NCBI GenBank assembly: GCA_944387385.1 | Contig: CALXES010000003.1 | Span: forward strand, 1 to 64,000 | Reading direction: 5' to 3' | DNA from: an uncultured Clostridia bacterium | Lineage (GTDB): Bacteria; Bacillota; Clostridia; TANB77; CAG-465 | DNA length: 64,000 nucleotides | In this document: in pieces, positions 51,686-60,965 of the stretch | How the letters are laid out: each line of letters opens with the position of its first letter | How positions within the stretch are numbered: position 1 is the first letter of the stretch | The notes under the pieces: generated by a model | Database searches by the model: none | The model's input: only the letters and a program-made list of their open reading frames with translations | What the model was told of the DNA's origin: nothing | Position numbers and translations under genes: made by a program

Positions 51686-51705
51686 TATTTTTAACCCTAT
51701 AATCA

Positions 51706-51721
51706 ATCGCAAGTTTCGACA
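51706..51721 (-). promoter_or_regulatory. Spo0A-box-like/dyad regulatory element, copy 2
   Basis: Plus-strand ATCGCAAGTTTCGACA (51706-51721), identical to copy 1 except the central base. Placed 29 bp upstream of the spo0E-like -35. Confidence 0.65.
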
Positions 51722-51796
51722 GATAAAACAATAATGAACTACAAAAATAGTCTATGTCTATAATACTAAATTATGAATGTTATACATAATATTTAC

Positions 51797-53086
51797 TTAT
51801 TTTGATATTATTTTTGATGATACTCTATTTTCTTCACTTAATTTATTTAAAAATTCTTTTATATCACTAGCTTTTATATTTTTTAATATTTCCATATCTG
51901 CATACACACTTGTATCATCTAATATTGAGTCTATTACTCTTCTATAGCTAACATTTAAACTATCAGATGAAAGAATTGCTTCACCAATCTTTTTACGTTT
52001 TATTACTTCAAACAATTCTTCATCAATTGGTTCTTTTTTTATTTGATTAATATAATCTAAAATATCTTTTTCTATAGAATCTATATCAGTTGAAGTTGTA
52101 GATAATATTACATGTGAAAAAGTATCGCTTCCTTCATATTGCATATCTATAAAACTATTTATTTTACCGTTATTATATTCTCTCTCAAAAAAGTCAGATT
52201 GTTTAGAAAAATACATATCAGATATAATACTTACAATTATCTCGTTTTTAATAATTTCTTCTTTTTTTGCAAGGTCTAGTTTATATCCTATGCACAACTG
52301 AGGTAGATATATTTCCATCTTTTGTACTATTTCTTTTTGTGCAACTTCTTTAGGTTCATCTTCAGAAAACTTTTCAATTTTAGCATTAGTATCTACTTTA
52401 GTTTCATATTTTTTTATATTCTCTTCAATAATATCAATTGTCTTATCTACATCAACATCACCAACAACTAAGAAAAACATATTTTGTGGACTATAAAAAG
52501 TATTATAACATGTATAAAGCAACTCTTTTGTTATATGTGATATTGATTCTATAGTACCAGCAATATCTATTCTAACTGGATTTTTTTGATACATAGCTCT
52601 TAATGCGTTAAAATACACCATAAAACTAGGATCATCATCATACATGCTAATTTCTTGACCTATTATCCCCTGTTCTTTTTGAACGTTTTCATCAGTAAAA
52701 TATGGTTCTTTAATTAATTTTACTAACATTCCTATAGACTCTTCAAATTTTTCTGATGTTTCAAAGAAATATACAGTCTGATCAAAAGAAGTATAAGCAT
52801 TAGAAGAAACACCCATTTTTGAGAATAAATCTAACGCATTTGCTCCCTCTTTTTCAAATAGTTTATGTTCTAAAAAATGAGCTATACCATCAGGAACTTT
52901 AATACGTTTTCCTGTTGTAATATCTACAAAGTCATTTACAACAGAACCATATTTTGTACCAAACATTCCTATTTTTTTACCAAAGCCTTTTTTTTGGCAA
53001 ATATATACTTTAAGACCATTTTCTAAAGTAGTACAAAATGTGCTTTCTCCTAATTCTTTAGAAACCTCAACACTCATTTTACGCAT
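51797..53086 (-). CDS. M16 zinc peptidase, YmfH-like
   Basis: 429 residues. HFLEH at 70-74 is the inverted zinc motif HxxEH of active M16 peptidases, with the downstream Glu in the MYDDDPSF region. Two M16 halves. It pairs with the upstream inactive partner, overlapping by 8 nt, as in ymfF-ymfH. Substrate unknown. Start ATG 53086 follows GGGAGG. Confidence 0.88.
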   Translation of the reverse strand: MRKMSVEVSKELGESTFCTTLENGLKVYICQKKGFGKKIGMFGTKYGSVVNDFVDITTGKRIKVPDGIAHFLEHKLFEKEGANALDLFSKMGVSSNAYTSFDQTVYFFETSEKFEESIGMLVKLIKEPYFTDENVQKEQGIIGQEISMYDDDPSFMVYFNALRAMYQKNPVRIDIAGTIESISHITKELLYTCYNTFYSPQNMFFLVVGDVDVDKTIDIIEENIKKYETKVDTNAKIEKFSEDEPKEVAQKEIVQKMEIYLPQLCIGYKLDLAKKEEIIKNEIIVSIISDMYFSKQSDFFEREYNNGKINSFIDMQYEGSDTFSHVILSTTSTDIDSIEKDILDYINQIKKEPIDEELFEVIKRKKIGEAILSSDSLNVSYRRVIDSILDDTSVYADMEILKNIKASDIKEFLNKLSEENRVSSKIISK

Positions 53087-54323
53087 TATCTACACCTCCC
53101 AAAACAAAGATTTTTTCAACACTAACCAATTTAGCTACTCTTATTATATCTTCTACTGTAACTTTACTCATTTTTTCTCTCATATCTTCTACTGTTATAT
53201 TTTCATCTTTAAAAGCAATAATGTTTGCAAATTTCATTTTTGCCATCGCAACTTTTGAATCTTTCCATTCAAGTAAATCTGCCATCAAACTATCTTTTGC
53301 ACTCTTAAATTCATCTTCACTAATATCTCCATTTTTAATTGCATCGATTTGTTCATTTATTACTTCCACTGCTTTATTATAATTTTCTTTATTTATTCCT
53401 GCAAAAATTACAATTATATCTTTAAATCTATAATATCTAGACCTAACAGTATATGCTAATGATTCTTTTTCCCTAACATTTTGAAACAATTTTGAAGATG
53501 GAGTAGTTCCTAGTATTGCATTATATAAATTTAATGCATAAAAATCTTCTATTGAAGCATTATTTATTCTTAGTCCTAAAGATAATACACTCTGTGTTGT
53601 ATCTTGATATTCACTAACTTCTTCTATTTTATTTACTTTTTGTTTTTTAGTATTATATACTAAATCTGTAATTTTATTTGTAGAAAATTCACATGTTTCA
53701 AACACTTTTTTAAACTTTTCATCTATATCTTCATATCCATCTAAATTACCAGAGATTAATACTGTTACACATGATTTAATTAATTCACTATATGCTTTTT
53801 TTAGTATTTCTTTATTAACATTTTCAACAGTATCTTTTTCTCCATATAAAAACGCACCAAAAGGTTCATCCTTACATAGAAGCTCTTCTGCCCTTTGTAC
53901 TCCATACTTTAATTTTTCATCTTTTCTTTCATTAATACGTTCAAGTATAAAACTTTTTTCTCTTTCTATACTATCTTGAGACCAATCAGCTGGATTATAT
54001 ATCATTTCCTTTAAAAAGCTTAAAATATCATCTACTAATTCTTCATTATTTGGTAAAAACGCTTTGTTTATATATTCTATTTTAAATTCCAAATTATATA
54101 AATCACCATATTTTTCTACATTTACATCATAAGATGCACCATATAGTGAATTTAGATATTTTTCAATATCTTTTTGTGTCTTATATTTTTGTGAAGTCTT
54201 AGCCATTAATGCCCCAAGTACAGCATTATTAGAAAAAATACTTCTATCCTTTACTTCCATAGTAAAATTGTATGAAATATAAATACTTTTAAATTTGCTA
54301 TTATTAATCTTATATATTCTCAT
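53079..54323 (-). CDS. M16-like peptidase partner, YmfF-like
   Basis: 414 residues of M16 fold without the HxxEH zinc motif: the corresponding region reads IFSNNAVLGALMAKTSQKYK. It therefore probably forms an inactive half of a heterodimer with the gene that follows. Typical YmfF role. AGAGAGG ribosome site. Confidence 0.82.
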   Translation of the reverse strand: MRIYKINNSKFKSIYISYNFTMEVKDRSIFSNNAVLGALMAKTSQKYKTQKDIEKYLNSLYGASYDVNVEKYGDLYNLEFKIEYINKAFLPNNEELVDDILSFLKEMIYNPADWSQDSIEREKSFILERINERKDEKLKYGVQRAEELLCKDEPFGAFLYGEKDTVENVNKEILKKAYSELIKSCVTVLISGNLDGYEDIDEKFKKVFETCEFSTNKITDLVYNTKKQKVNKIEEVSEYQDTTQSVLSLGLRINNASIEDFYALNLYNAILGTTPSSKLFQNVREKESLAYTVRSRYYRFKDIIVIFAGINKENYNKAVEVINEQIDAIKNGDISEDEFKSAKDSLMADLLEWKDSKVAMAKMKFANIIAFKDENITVEDMREKMSKVTVEDIIRVAKLVSVEKIFVLGGVDNA

Positions 54324-54348
54324 CTTAACCTCTCTTTCTCATATAAAT

Positions 54349-54370
54349 GAGCCAAGATTTAACTTGGCTC
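54349..54370 (-). terminator. Hairpin after the YqeY-like gene
   Basis: GAGCCAAG / CTTGGCTC stem with no strong T-run, so possibly a transcript-stabilising or weak terminating structure. Confidence 0.5.
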
Positions 54371-54374
54371 TATC

Positions 54375-54818
54375 TTACATATTAGCAAGTTTTTCTTTAA
54401 CTATATCACTTACTAACTTACCATCTGCTTTTCCAGCAGTTTTTGGTCTTAAAATTGACATTACTTTACCCATATCCCTTGGTGAAACTGCTCCAGATTC
54501 TTTTATTGCATCTTCAACCATTTTTCTTATTTCTTCTTCTGTAAGTTGCTCAGGTAAATATTTAGATAATATTTCTATTTCTTTTTTTAGATTTTCTGCT
54601 ATATCTTCTCTTCCAGCATCTTCATATTCTTTAACTGATTCTTTTCTTTTTTTAACTTCTTTTGCTACAATAGCACAAATTTCATCATCATTTAACACTT
54701 TTTGAGAATCCTTTTCTACTTGAAGTATAGCTGCTCTAAGCATAGTAATAGTATCTTTTTTTAATGTATCCTTATTTTTCATAGCCTCTTTTAAATCTTG
54801 TAATAACTCTTCTTTCAT
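54375..54818 (-). CDS. yqeY: GatB/YqeY-domain protein
   Basis: 147 residues, wholly helical. MKEELLQDLKEAMKNKDTLK start, TMLRAAILQ and EIEILSKYLPEQLTEEEIRK are YqeY hallmarks, with PRDMGKVMSILRPKTAGKADGKLVSDIVKEKL at the end. The YqeY domain is also the tail of GatB; the free protein's role is unclear, although tRNA-amidotransferase links are suspected. Confidence 0.92.
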   Translation of the reverse strand: MKEELLQDLKEAMKNKDTLKKDTITMLRAAILQVEKDSQKVLNDDEICAIVAKEVKKRKESVKEYEDAGREDIAENLKKEIEILSKYLPEQLTEEEIRKMVEDAIKESGAVSPRDMGKVMSILRPKTAGKADGKLVSDIVKEKLANM

Positions 54819-54858
54819 TATATATTATCTCCCTTCTTTATATATTATATGAAATTAT

Positions 54859-55932
54859 TTAAGTATTATTTGCTTTAAATTTGTTGTTTATTGTCTCATC
54901 TACCTTTAAATCTCTAGACTTAACCATACTAGCAATCCAAAGTGAAATAAATATTGTAGACATACCAATTAGAAGTCCAAGTTTCCACAAATCTTGTGTT
55001 ATTAATGATACAGCTATTATACATAGTGTACTAGTAACAGTATAAAGTATTAGTACAGCTTGTCGTTGTGTAAAGCCAGCTTTTATTAATCTATGATGAA
55101 CATGTCCACCATCTGGTGCAAAAAGAGGCTTTCTTTTTACAGCTCTTCTTACCATTGCAAATATTGTATCAAATATTGGTACACCAAGTATTAATACAGG
55201 TGATAAATACTCAACAGCAGTATATCCTCTTGAAAAACCAAGAATAGTAACTGTTGCCATTGTAAATCCTAAGAAATTTGAACTACAATCTCCCATAAAA
55301 GTCTTTGCCGGATTAAAATTATATGGTAAAAATCCAACTCCAGCTCCAACTATTGCAGCTGTAATTACTATTGCTTCTAAACTTGCAGAAGTTGATATAA
55401 AAAGCATTAAAAGCGAAAGTGCAGATATAGAAGTAATTCCGGCTGCAAGACCATCTAATCCGTCAATTAAATTCATTGCATTTTGAACTGTAATTATCCA
55501 TAAAAAAGTAACTGGTAGTGAAAAATATCCTAAATCTAGGCTTCCTATATTTTCTATTCTAATACCAAAAAAATATACAACTAAAATAGAAGCAAGTTCA
55601 AAAATAAATTTATATTTTGCCCTTAATGTAAATATATCATCTATAATTCCCATTATAAAAATCAAACATGCACCTATTACATATCCTAAAAATTGTGTAT
55701 TAAACGCTATAGAAGGTATATCTTTAGTAAGCAAATAATACACAAGAAGTGCAACCATAGAAGAAGTAAATATTGCTATTCCTCCACATCTTGGCATAGG
55801 CTTTGAATGTACTCTTCTACTATCTTTTGGAACATCAACCAGTCCATGTTTTTTACACATGGATATTACAAAAGGTGTAAGTACTAAACACAGAACAAAT
55901 GCTATAACAGCTATACTATATACTATCGCCAT
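54859..55932 (-). CDS. WecA/TagO-family undecaprenyl-phosphate sugar-1-phosphate transferase
   Basis: 357 residues, about ten or eleven membrane helices. Motifs: GIIDDIFTLRAKYK, NAMNLIDGLDGLAAG, FMGDCSSNFLGF, and the catalytic/nucleotide loop APDGGHVHHRLIKAGFTQRQA. It begins a lipid-linked glycan, such as wall teichoic acid or exopolysaccharide, by adding GlcNAc-1-P (inferred). Overlaps rpiB by 17 nt. Position next to rpiB and the phosphatase matches other Firmicutes. Confidence 0.93.
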   Translation of the reverse strand: MAIVYSIAVIAFVLCLVLTPFVISMCKKHGLVDVPKDSRRVHSKPMPRCGGIAIFTSSMVALLVYYLLTKDIPSIAFNTQFLGYVIGACLIFIMGIIDDIFTLRAKYKFIFELASILVVYFFGIRIENIGSLDLGYFSLPVTFLWIITVQNAMNLIDGLDGLAAGITSISALSLLMLFISTSASLEAIVITAAIVGAGVGFLPYNFNPAKTFMGDCSSNFLGFTMATVTILGFSRGYTAVEYLSPVLILGVPIFDTIFAMVRRAVKRKPLFAPDGGHVHHRLIKAGFTQRQAVLILYTVTSTLCIIAVSLITQDLWKLGLLIGMSTIFISLWIASMVKSRDLKVDETINNKFKANNT

Positions 55933-56383
55933 ATTCTACACCGTCCTTTTGAGAATTTTCTATTTTTGTAATTTTATCTAATCTTCTTTGATGTCGACCT
56001 CCAGCAAATTCCGTATTTAAAAATTCATCAACAATTTCAAAAACATTTGCAAAATTTAATCTGGCTCCTAAGCATAATACATTTGCATCATTATCTTGCC
56101 TTGTCATTTTTGCCATATATTTGTCTGTACAAACAGCAGCTCTAATTCCATTTATCTTATTACATGCTATTGATATTCCAATACCTGTTCCACATATTGC
56201 AATTCCTAAGCAATTTTCTTTTTTTACATTACAACAAACTATATATGCTATATCTGGATAATCATCTCCTGATTGATCTTTAAAATTAGTAACATCCTTT
56301 ACAGCTATTCCTTTTTCATTTAAATATGAAATTATTTTCTTTTTAAGCTCTATACCTGTATGGTCTGAACCAATTATTATCAT
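55916..56383 (-). CDS. rpiB: Ribose-5-phosphate isomerase B
   Basis: 155 residues. GSDHTGIELKK (with the D9-like residue), GIAICGTGIGISIACNKINGIRAA (active site Cys and Gly loop), and LGARL, NDANVLCLG are all RpiB hallmarks. Interconverts ribose-5-P and ribulose-5-P. Slightly extended C-terminus with a basic patch. In an operon with the LMW phosphatase and the sugar-1-P transferase. Confidence 0.93.
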   Translation of the reverse strand: MIIIGSDHTGIELKKKIISYLNEKGIAVKDVTNFKDQSGDDYPDIAYIVCCNVKKENCLGIAICGTGIGISIACNKINGIRAAVCTDKYMAKMTRQDNDANVLCLGARLNFANVFEIVDEFLNTEFAGGRHQRRLDKITKIENSQKDGVEYGDSI

Positions 56384-56396
56384 ATATTCACTTCCT

Positions 56397-56855
56397 TTAT
56401 ATCATTTCTAGAAGTTTATCCACACATTCAACTATTTCTTTGGCACATGCACTATAAATTCTTATATCATATCCCCATGGATCATCTATATCAACATTTT
56501 CTATTTCATTACCTAATACATATTCTTTTAGTGTGAAAACTTTTCCTTTCATTTTTGGAAAATATGCTAAAAAATTATATTTATGTTGTTCCGTCATACA
56601 CAATATTAAATCATAGTTTTCTACATCTATATCAAACATGTTTGTAGCTTTATGAGTTGTCAAATCCACATCATAATTTTTCATTACAGAAATCGCATTA
56701 TTTGTAGATCTTTCTCCTGTTACTGCAGATGTACCACATGAAGAAACAAAAATATCCTTTTCTTTTTTTAAATCATAAAGTCTTTTTTGACAATAATGAT
56801 GTGCCATTGCACTTCTACAAATATTTCCTGTGCACACAAACATAATACCTTTCAT
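56397..56855 (-). CDS. Low-molecular-weight protein-tyrosine/arginine phosphatase
   Basis: 152 residues from ATG 56855 (GGAGG 8 nt before; a TTG at 56870 precedes the ribosome site). CTGNICRS is the CX5R signature near 7-14, and the general-acid Asp is in DIDDPWGYD. Corresponds to YwlE in Bacillus, a protein-arginine phosphatase, which is placed beside rpiB there too. Confidence 0.92.
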   Translation of the reverse strand: MKGIMFVCTGNICRSAMAHHYCQKRLYDLKKEKDIFVSSCGTSAVTGERSTNNAISVMKNYDVDLTTHKATNMFDIDVENYDLILCMTEQHKYNFLAYFPKMKGKVFTLKEYVLGNEIENVDIDDPWGYDIRIYSACAKEIVECVDKLLEMI

Positions 56856-56885
56856 AGTATTTTCCTCCAAAATTTAATCAAAATA

Positions 56886-56914
56886 ATATTATCACATTTA
56901 ACTTTTAAAGTCAA
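56886..56914 (-). promoter_or_regulatory. Promoter of the phosphatase/rpiB operon
   Basis: Minus-strand TTGACT (56914-56909), 17 bp, TAATAT (56891-56886). Confidence 0.65.
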
Positions 56915-57002
56915 TGTTAGAGCTATTTTAAGACTAACTTAATAATTCATTTATAAATATTATTTTTTAATATTTATAATTTATGATAAAAATAACAAAA
57001 AA

Positions 57003-57031
57003 AAGATGATTTACATCTTATAAATCATCTT
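57003..57031 (-). terminator. Terminator of the NAD kinase gene
   Basis: AAGATGATTTA / TAAATCATCTT stem overlapping the stop at 57018, with A-run giving a U-tract on the minus strand. Confidence 0.82.
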
Positions 57032-57815
57032 TTATCATTTTTTCAAGCATATTTTTACTATAGCTTTTTTCATTATACTTTAGTTTAAATATAGAATCAC
57101 TTCCTATTTGAATTTTAATATACACAAGCTTTTTTAAATCTTGATATACATTTTGACCATCAATTATTATTTCAACATCATCAAAATCAGAAAGCAATTT
57201 AAAGCTAAAGCTATTTCCTATCAAAGAGTTTTGAATATAGTCTTTTGTCTTACTATTTTGTATTGGAGCAAACAAAGTTGCACATAACACATCAACACCA
57301 TCACATATTACAGGTCCACCTAGACTCTTATTATATGCAGTAGAACCGTATGGTGTAGCAAATACTATTCCTGAAGATAATACTGTTTCTTTAAATTCCT
57401 TACAATCTGTAAGCTCAAATTTAATTTTATGATAATGCTTACCTGAAATTTGTAATTCATTAATTGCGTTGTCCTTTATTATTGTTCCATCATTATAATA
57501 ATATGAAATAGTCGCAAGAGAAATTTTATTTGAGTCAAATTCAGTATTTTTAGATAAAAACTGTATCAAATTATCTACTTCACCCAATAATATATCTTGA
57601 AGATATCCTAAGTTTCCACAATTTATTCCCACATATAATGGAAATCCATCATATTTTAATTTTCTTATTTCTCTTAAGAAAGTACCATCTCCACCAACTA
57701 CAAAAACAATGTCAGGATTAGAATCGACCACATTAAAACCATTTTCTATTAATTTTTTCTTTATAACTCTTGAATCAATTTTATTTCTGCTATTACACAC
57801 AACTTTGATATCCAT
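57018..57815 (-). CDS. nadK: NAD kinase
   Basis: 265 residues. GGDGTFLRE at about 41-49 is the diagnostic ATP/NAD-binding motif, followed by the NELQISGK region (residues 117-124, conserved NE) and TPYGSTAYNKSLGGPV (from about 153). Makes NADP from NAD. Monocistronic on the minus strand. Confidence 0.96.
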   Translation of the reverse strand: MDIKVVCNSRNKIDSRVIKKKLIENGFNVVDSNPDIVFVVGGDGTFLREIRKLKYDGFPLYVGINCGNLGYLQDILLGEVDNLIQFLSKNTEFDSNKISLATISYYYNDGTIIKDNAINELQISGKHYHKIKFELTDCKEFKETVLSSGIVFATPYGSTAYNKSLGGPVICDGVDVLCATLFAPIQNSKTKDYIQNSLIGNSFSFKLLSDFDDVEIIIDGQNVYQDLKKLVYIKIQIGSDSIFKLKYNEKSYSKNMLEKMIKDDL

Positions 57816-57957
57816 GTGTTACACCTCCCTTAATATTAATTAATAGATTTATGTTTTATTTTCATGCTCATTTTATCATAGTTTTATTACGATTTCAATG
57901 TTGATTATTTTATATTAATGTGATAGTATAAACTTAAATTTATAGGAGGCGAATACC

Positions 57958-58494
57958 ATGTTAGATAATATAAAAAAATATGAAAAAACATCTATTGCTA
58001 CTGCTATACTATTAATAATATTTTCATTATTTTTAATATTTAAGCCAGAAGCTTCATTAAACTTTATTGTAATAGTAATAGGAGCATTTCTTGCACTAGT
58101 TGGAATAATTCATATAGTTTCATATTTTACTTCAAACAAAGAATTTAGAGCTATTAGTACTGAACTAATTGAAGGAACTTTATATACAGTAATAGGAATA
58201 TTCTTAATATTTAAACCAGCAATACTAAATGAATTCTTAGGAATTATAATAGGAGCATGGCTAATAATACAATTTATTATAAAATTCCAATTTGCTTTTA
58301 ATTTAAAATCACTTGCTTTGCCAGTATGGTCATTAATGCTAATAAGCTCATTATTACATTTGATACTAGGAATATTAATGATTTTTAATCCTTTTGGTAG
58401 CATGATTGCAATTACAACACTTGCTGGTATTATTTTACTAGTAACTGAAGTAGGTAATATAATAGAATCATTCTACTTATTATTTAAATCATAA
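57958..58494 (+). CDS. DUF308/HdeD-like membrane protein
   Basis: 178 residues with six short membrane helices in three repeated pairs, each starting with a FKPE/FKPA/FNPF-like motif (KPEASLNF, KPAILNEF, NPFGSMIA), the DUF308 repeat pattern. TAGGAGG ribosome site. Function unknown; HdeD of E. coli relates to acid resistance. Single gene with a terminator. Confidence 0.88.
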   Translation: MLDNIKKYEKTSIATAILLIIFSLFLIFKPEASLNFIVIVIGAFLALVGIIHIVSYFTSNKEFRAISTELIEGTLYTVIGIFLIFKPAILNEFLGIIIGAWLIIQFIIKFQFAFNLKSLALPVWSLMLISSLLHLILGILMIFNPFGSMIAITTLAGIILLVTEVGNIIESFYLLFKS

Positions 58495-58520
58495 AAAAAG
58501 AAGCATATGCTTCTTTTTTT
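58493..58520. terminator. Bidirectional terminator
   Basis: Perfect A7-GAAGCATATGCTTC-T7 palindrome (58493-58520) between convergent genes; its core resembles the one at 29121. Confidence 0.88.
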
Positions 58521-59163
58521 ATTTATCTAATATAAACTTTATATCTTCTGCTGCCAAGTCAATATTTCTCATTCCATTTCCAATTGGATAAAATACACTA
58601 TAAACAGAGTATGTTTTATTACCAATATTAATTTTAAATTTTTGTTTTCTTACACTTTTTACACATATTTTTTGATTAAGAAAAATACTACTTACTTGAT
58701 TTCCAAATACAATTATTTTTTTGGGATTAATAATTTCAATCTCTTTATATAATAAATCTAAATATTCTTTTAAAACTCTATCTGAAAGAGGTCTTGCATC
58801 TATTTGTGTACATTTTCCTAAGTTAGTTATAAATATTTTTTTATTTTCTATTTCACTATACACTTCGTCAGCAAACTTTTCCGTCCATTCACTTGGCTTT
58901 TTAGATTGTATCAAATTAAATAGATTTTCATCTATAAGTCCTACTTTATAAAATAATTTCCAAATATTTTTTGTACCAATCCATGGAGATCTTCTTCCTT
59001 TCCACTCCATTGTTGACGCTATATTTTTTCCTGTAGGATTCATAAAAACAAAACATACATCAGGATTATTTTCACATCCACCATTATATATAGATGATAA
59101 TGTTGGCTCCCCATATTCAAGTTGAAGCTTATCATAATATTTATTTAAGTCTTTAATTTTCAT
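58519..59163 (-). CDS. Uracil-DNA glycosylase superfamily protein
   Basis: 214 residues. FVFMNPTGKNI (39-49) resembles the first UDG motif (GEAPG-like), and IFITNLGKCTQ and IIVFGNQVSS match the later strand/active-site segments of family 4/5-like UDG proteins. No obvious Fe-S Cys set. May remove uracil or act on other nucleotide substrates. Monocistronic. Confidence 0.72.
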   Translation of the reverse strand: MKIKDLNKYYDKLQLEYGEPTLSSIYNGGCENNPDVCFVFMNPTGKNIASTMEWKGRRSPWIGTKNIWKLFYKVGLIDENLFNLIQSKKPSEWTEKFADEVYSEIENKKIFITNLGKCTQIDARPLSDRVLKEYLDLLYKEIEIINPKKIIVFGNQVSSIFLNQKICVKSVRKQKFKINIGNKTYSVYSVFYPIGNGMRNIDLAAEDIKFILDK

Positions 59164-59180
59164 AGTTTAAAATTCCTTTC

Positions 59181-59369
59181 TTATATAGATAAATTACTAC
59201 CTAAAAATATAACAACTAATATAAAAAAGATTAATATACTTAGCAATGTTGAAATTATAAAAGATACTAGTACTCGCAAAAATGTAAATTTCTCTCTTTT
59301 ATATAAAATTATTAGTTGTAAGATTAAAGTAATAAAAAAGATTGCAAGGCTTATTATAATTTGTATCAT
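59181..59369 (-). CDS. Small two-helix membrane protein
   Basis: 62 residues with two hydrophobic helices (about 1-22 and 33-55). No family recognised. Near a GNAT pair, 17 nt downstream of the UDG start. Confidence 0.5.
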   Translation of the reverse strand: MIQIIISLAIFFITLILQLIILYKREKFTFLRVLVSFIISTLLSILIFFILVVIFLGSNLSI

Positions 59370-59380
59370 TCTCTTAACCT

Positions 59381-59629
59381 CTACTTATCTAAGATTTTTT
59401 TAGCATATGAACATTCAGCAACAAGATTTTTATTATTTTCATTTGCTTTTTTAATTACACATTCAACCAGTTTTCTTGCTATACCACGTCCCTGATATGT
59501 ACTACTTACACCTGTATGTATTATGTTCCACACATCATTTTCTTCTATAAAATCACATTCTCCAATTTCTTTATTATCATCATATGCTACAGCTCTTTTA
59601 TTTTCTTCTTCAAATAAAATCTTAATCAT
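59381..59629 (-). CDS. Small GNAT acetyltransferase (YjdJ type)
   Basis: 82 residues. The acetyl-CoA motif YQGRGIARKLVE near 45-56 and the final strand VAECSYAK are typical of the minimal GNAT (PF14542). Short gap (15 nt) to the next GNAT gene. Confidence 0.88.
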   Translation of the reverse strand: MIKILFEEENKRAVAYDDNKEIGECDFIEENDVWNIIHTGVSSTYQGRGIARKLVECVIKKANENNKNLVAECSYAKKILDK

Positions 59630-59644
59630 AAAATTTTTTCTCCT

Positions 59645-60124
59645 TTAATTTAACTCTTTTATATATCTGATGTCACATGCAAAGTGCTCTGTGGCTACAA
59701 ATGGTTCTTTCACTTTAACAAACCCATTCTTTTCATAAAATTTTTGAGCTTGTATCATATTATCAAGGGTCTCCAAATAGCATCTACTATAATATTTACT
59801 TGCATATTCTAAAGCTGTATTAATTAGCTGTTGTGCTATACCTGTACCTCGAACCTCGGGTATACAATACATTTTTTGAAGTTCACATACACCATCTATA
59901 TCTAGTCTACCTATTCCAACTCCACCAACTAATTCTCCACTCTCTGCTTGTGCAACCCAATATTTATTTTCTTTAGAATTATATATATATGAAAATCTGC
60001 CTAAATCTGGATCTGCCCATGCAGTACCATCATGATTTGCACCAAATTCAATTAAACAGTCTCTAATAATTTTCTCAATTTTTCTGTTATCTTTTTCTTC
60101 TATTTCTCTAATTAAATACTTCAT
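59645..60124 (-). CDS. GNAT-family N-acetyltransferase
   Basis: 159 residues. VRGTGIAQQLINTAL near 93-107 is the RxxGxG/A acetyl-CoA motif, and YSRCYLETLDNMIQAQKFYEKNGF is the standard GNAT tail pattern (from about 115). Substrate unknown. Cotranscribed with the small GNAT. Confidence 0.92.
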   Translation of the reverse strand: MKYLIREIEEKDNRKIEKIIRDCLIEFGANHDGTAWADPDLGRFSYIYNSKENKYWVAQAESGELVGGVGIGRLDIDGVCELQKMYCIPEVRGTGIAQQLINTALEYASKYYSRCYLETLDNMIQAQKFYEKNGFVKVKEPFVATEHFACDIRYIKELN

Positions 60125-60164
60125 TTTTCCCTTTCTATTTTTTAAGCATCGTTTTATAATATTT

Positions 60165-60872
60165 CTAAGTTAAATCGACAACTTCATCTGTTAATATACT
60201 AATATCAATTACGTACTTCTTTTTATTCTCCATATCAATATAAACTGGTAAAGACTCAATACCTCTTTCTTTAATATCTACTGTTGGATCAAACCATATA
60301 TTTCCACTTTTAAAAATATATTTTTTTCCATCTATTTCATTATCCCATTGACAAATGATATTAAAAGGATGTCTTCCATTAACAGAATATCTAGTATTAT
60401 ATCCAACATCTATAATTTTTGCATATACTTTTTGTCCATACGTCTTAAGCTTTTTCTCTAAAGAACTTTTTCTAACTCTAATAAATATTCCAACCCCACC
60501 AATAACTACAAATATTAGTCCTATTCCTGGAAAGATTAAAAACACATAATCTATAGATTTCACACCAATTTTAGAAGGATTATTTATATCATAATATATC
60601 TCTATCTCTTTTCCTTCATAAAAATTAGATGAATATCCATTTAAAGCTGACTCATATACTCTTCCGTCTACAGTATACTCTACATAAACACTATTTTCTC
60701 TTTGACCATCTAAATCTTTATAACTACCTATTTCTGTTATTATACCTGTTGTTTCTACTTTATTTTTGTAATTAAATACATTTACACATATAATCATTCC
60801 AATTATAACAAAAATTAAGCCTATACCAAAAAATATAATCCAAATTAAATTTTCTACTTTATTGCCTTTCAT
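60165..60872 (-). CDS. DUF3592-like membrane protein
   Basis: 235 residues from ATG 60872. Two helices (about 7-28 and 104-127) flank an extracellular beta-rich loop with YVEYTVDGRVY and IEIYYDINNPSKI, the DUF3592 pattern, and a second soluble beta domain follows. Function unknown. GAAAGTGG ribosome site. Confidence 0.75.
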   Translation of the reverse strand: MKGNKVENLIWIIFFGIGLIFVIIGMIICVNVFNYKNKVETTGIITEIGSYKDLDGQRENSVYVEYTVDGRVYESALNGYSSNFYEGKEIEIYYDINNPSKIGVKSIDYVFLIFPGIGLIFVVIGGVGIFIRVRKSSLEKKLKTYGQKVYAKIIDVGYNTRYSVNGRHPFNIICQWDNEIDGKKYIFKSGNIWFDPTVDIKERGIESLPVYIDMENKKKYVIDISILTDEVVDLT

Positions 60873-60946
60873 TATATAAACCACTTTCCTCTCATAAAAA
60901 TTACACTATTATATTACCATATAATAAAATTTTAAACAATAAAAAA

Positions 60947-60965
60947 TTAGAGCTAAGTTTTAGCC
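60947..60965 (-). terminator. Terminator of the Panacea-like gene
   Basis: Minus-strand GGGCTA / TAGCTC hairpin followed by TAATTTTTT, next to the stop at 60966. Confidence 0.65.

Noticed and set aside
29121..58520. A dispersed repeat family with the GCATATGC core
   Set aside because: Both copies are short intrinsic terminators between convergent genes; the shared core is only 8-12 bp and explained by terminator symmetry.
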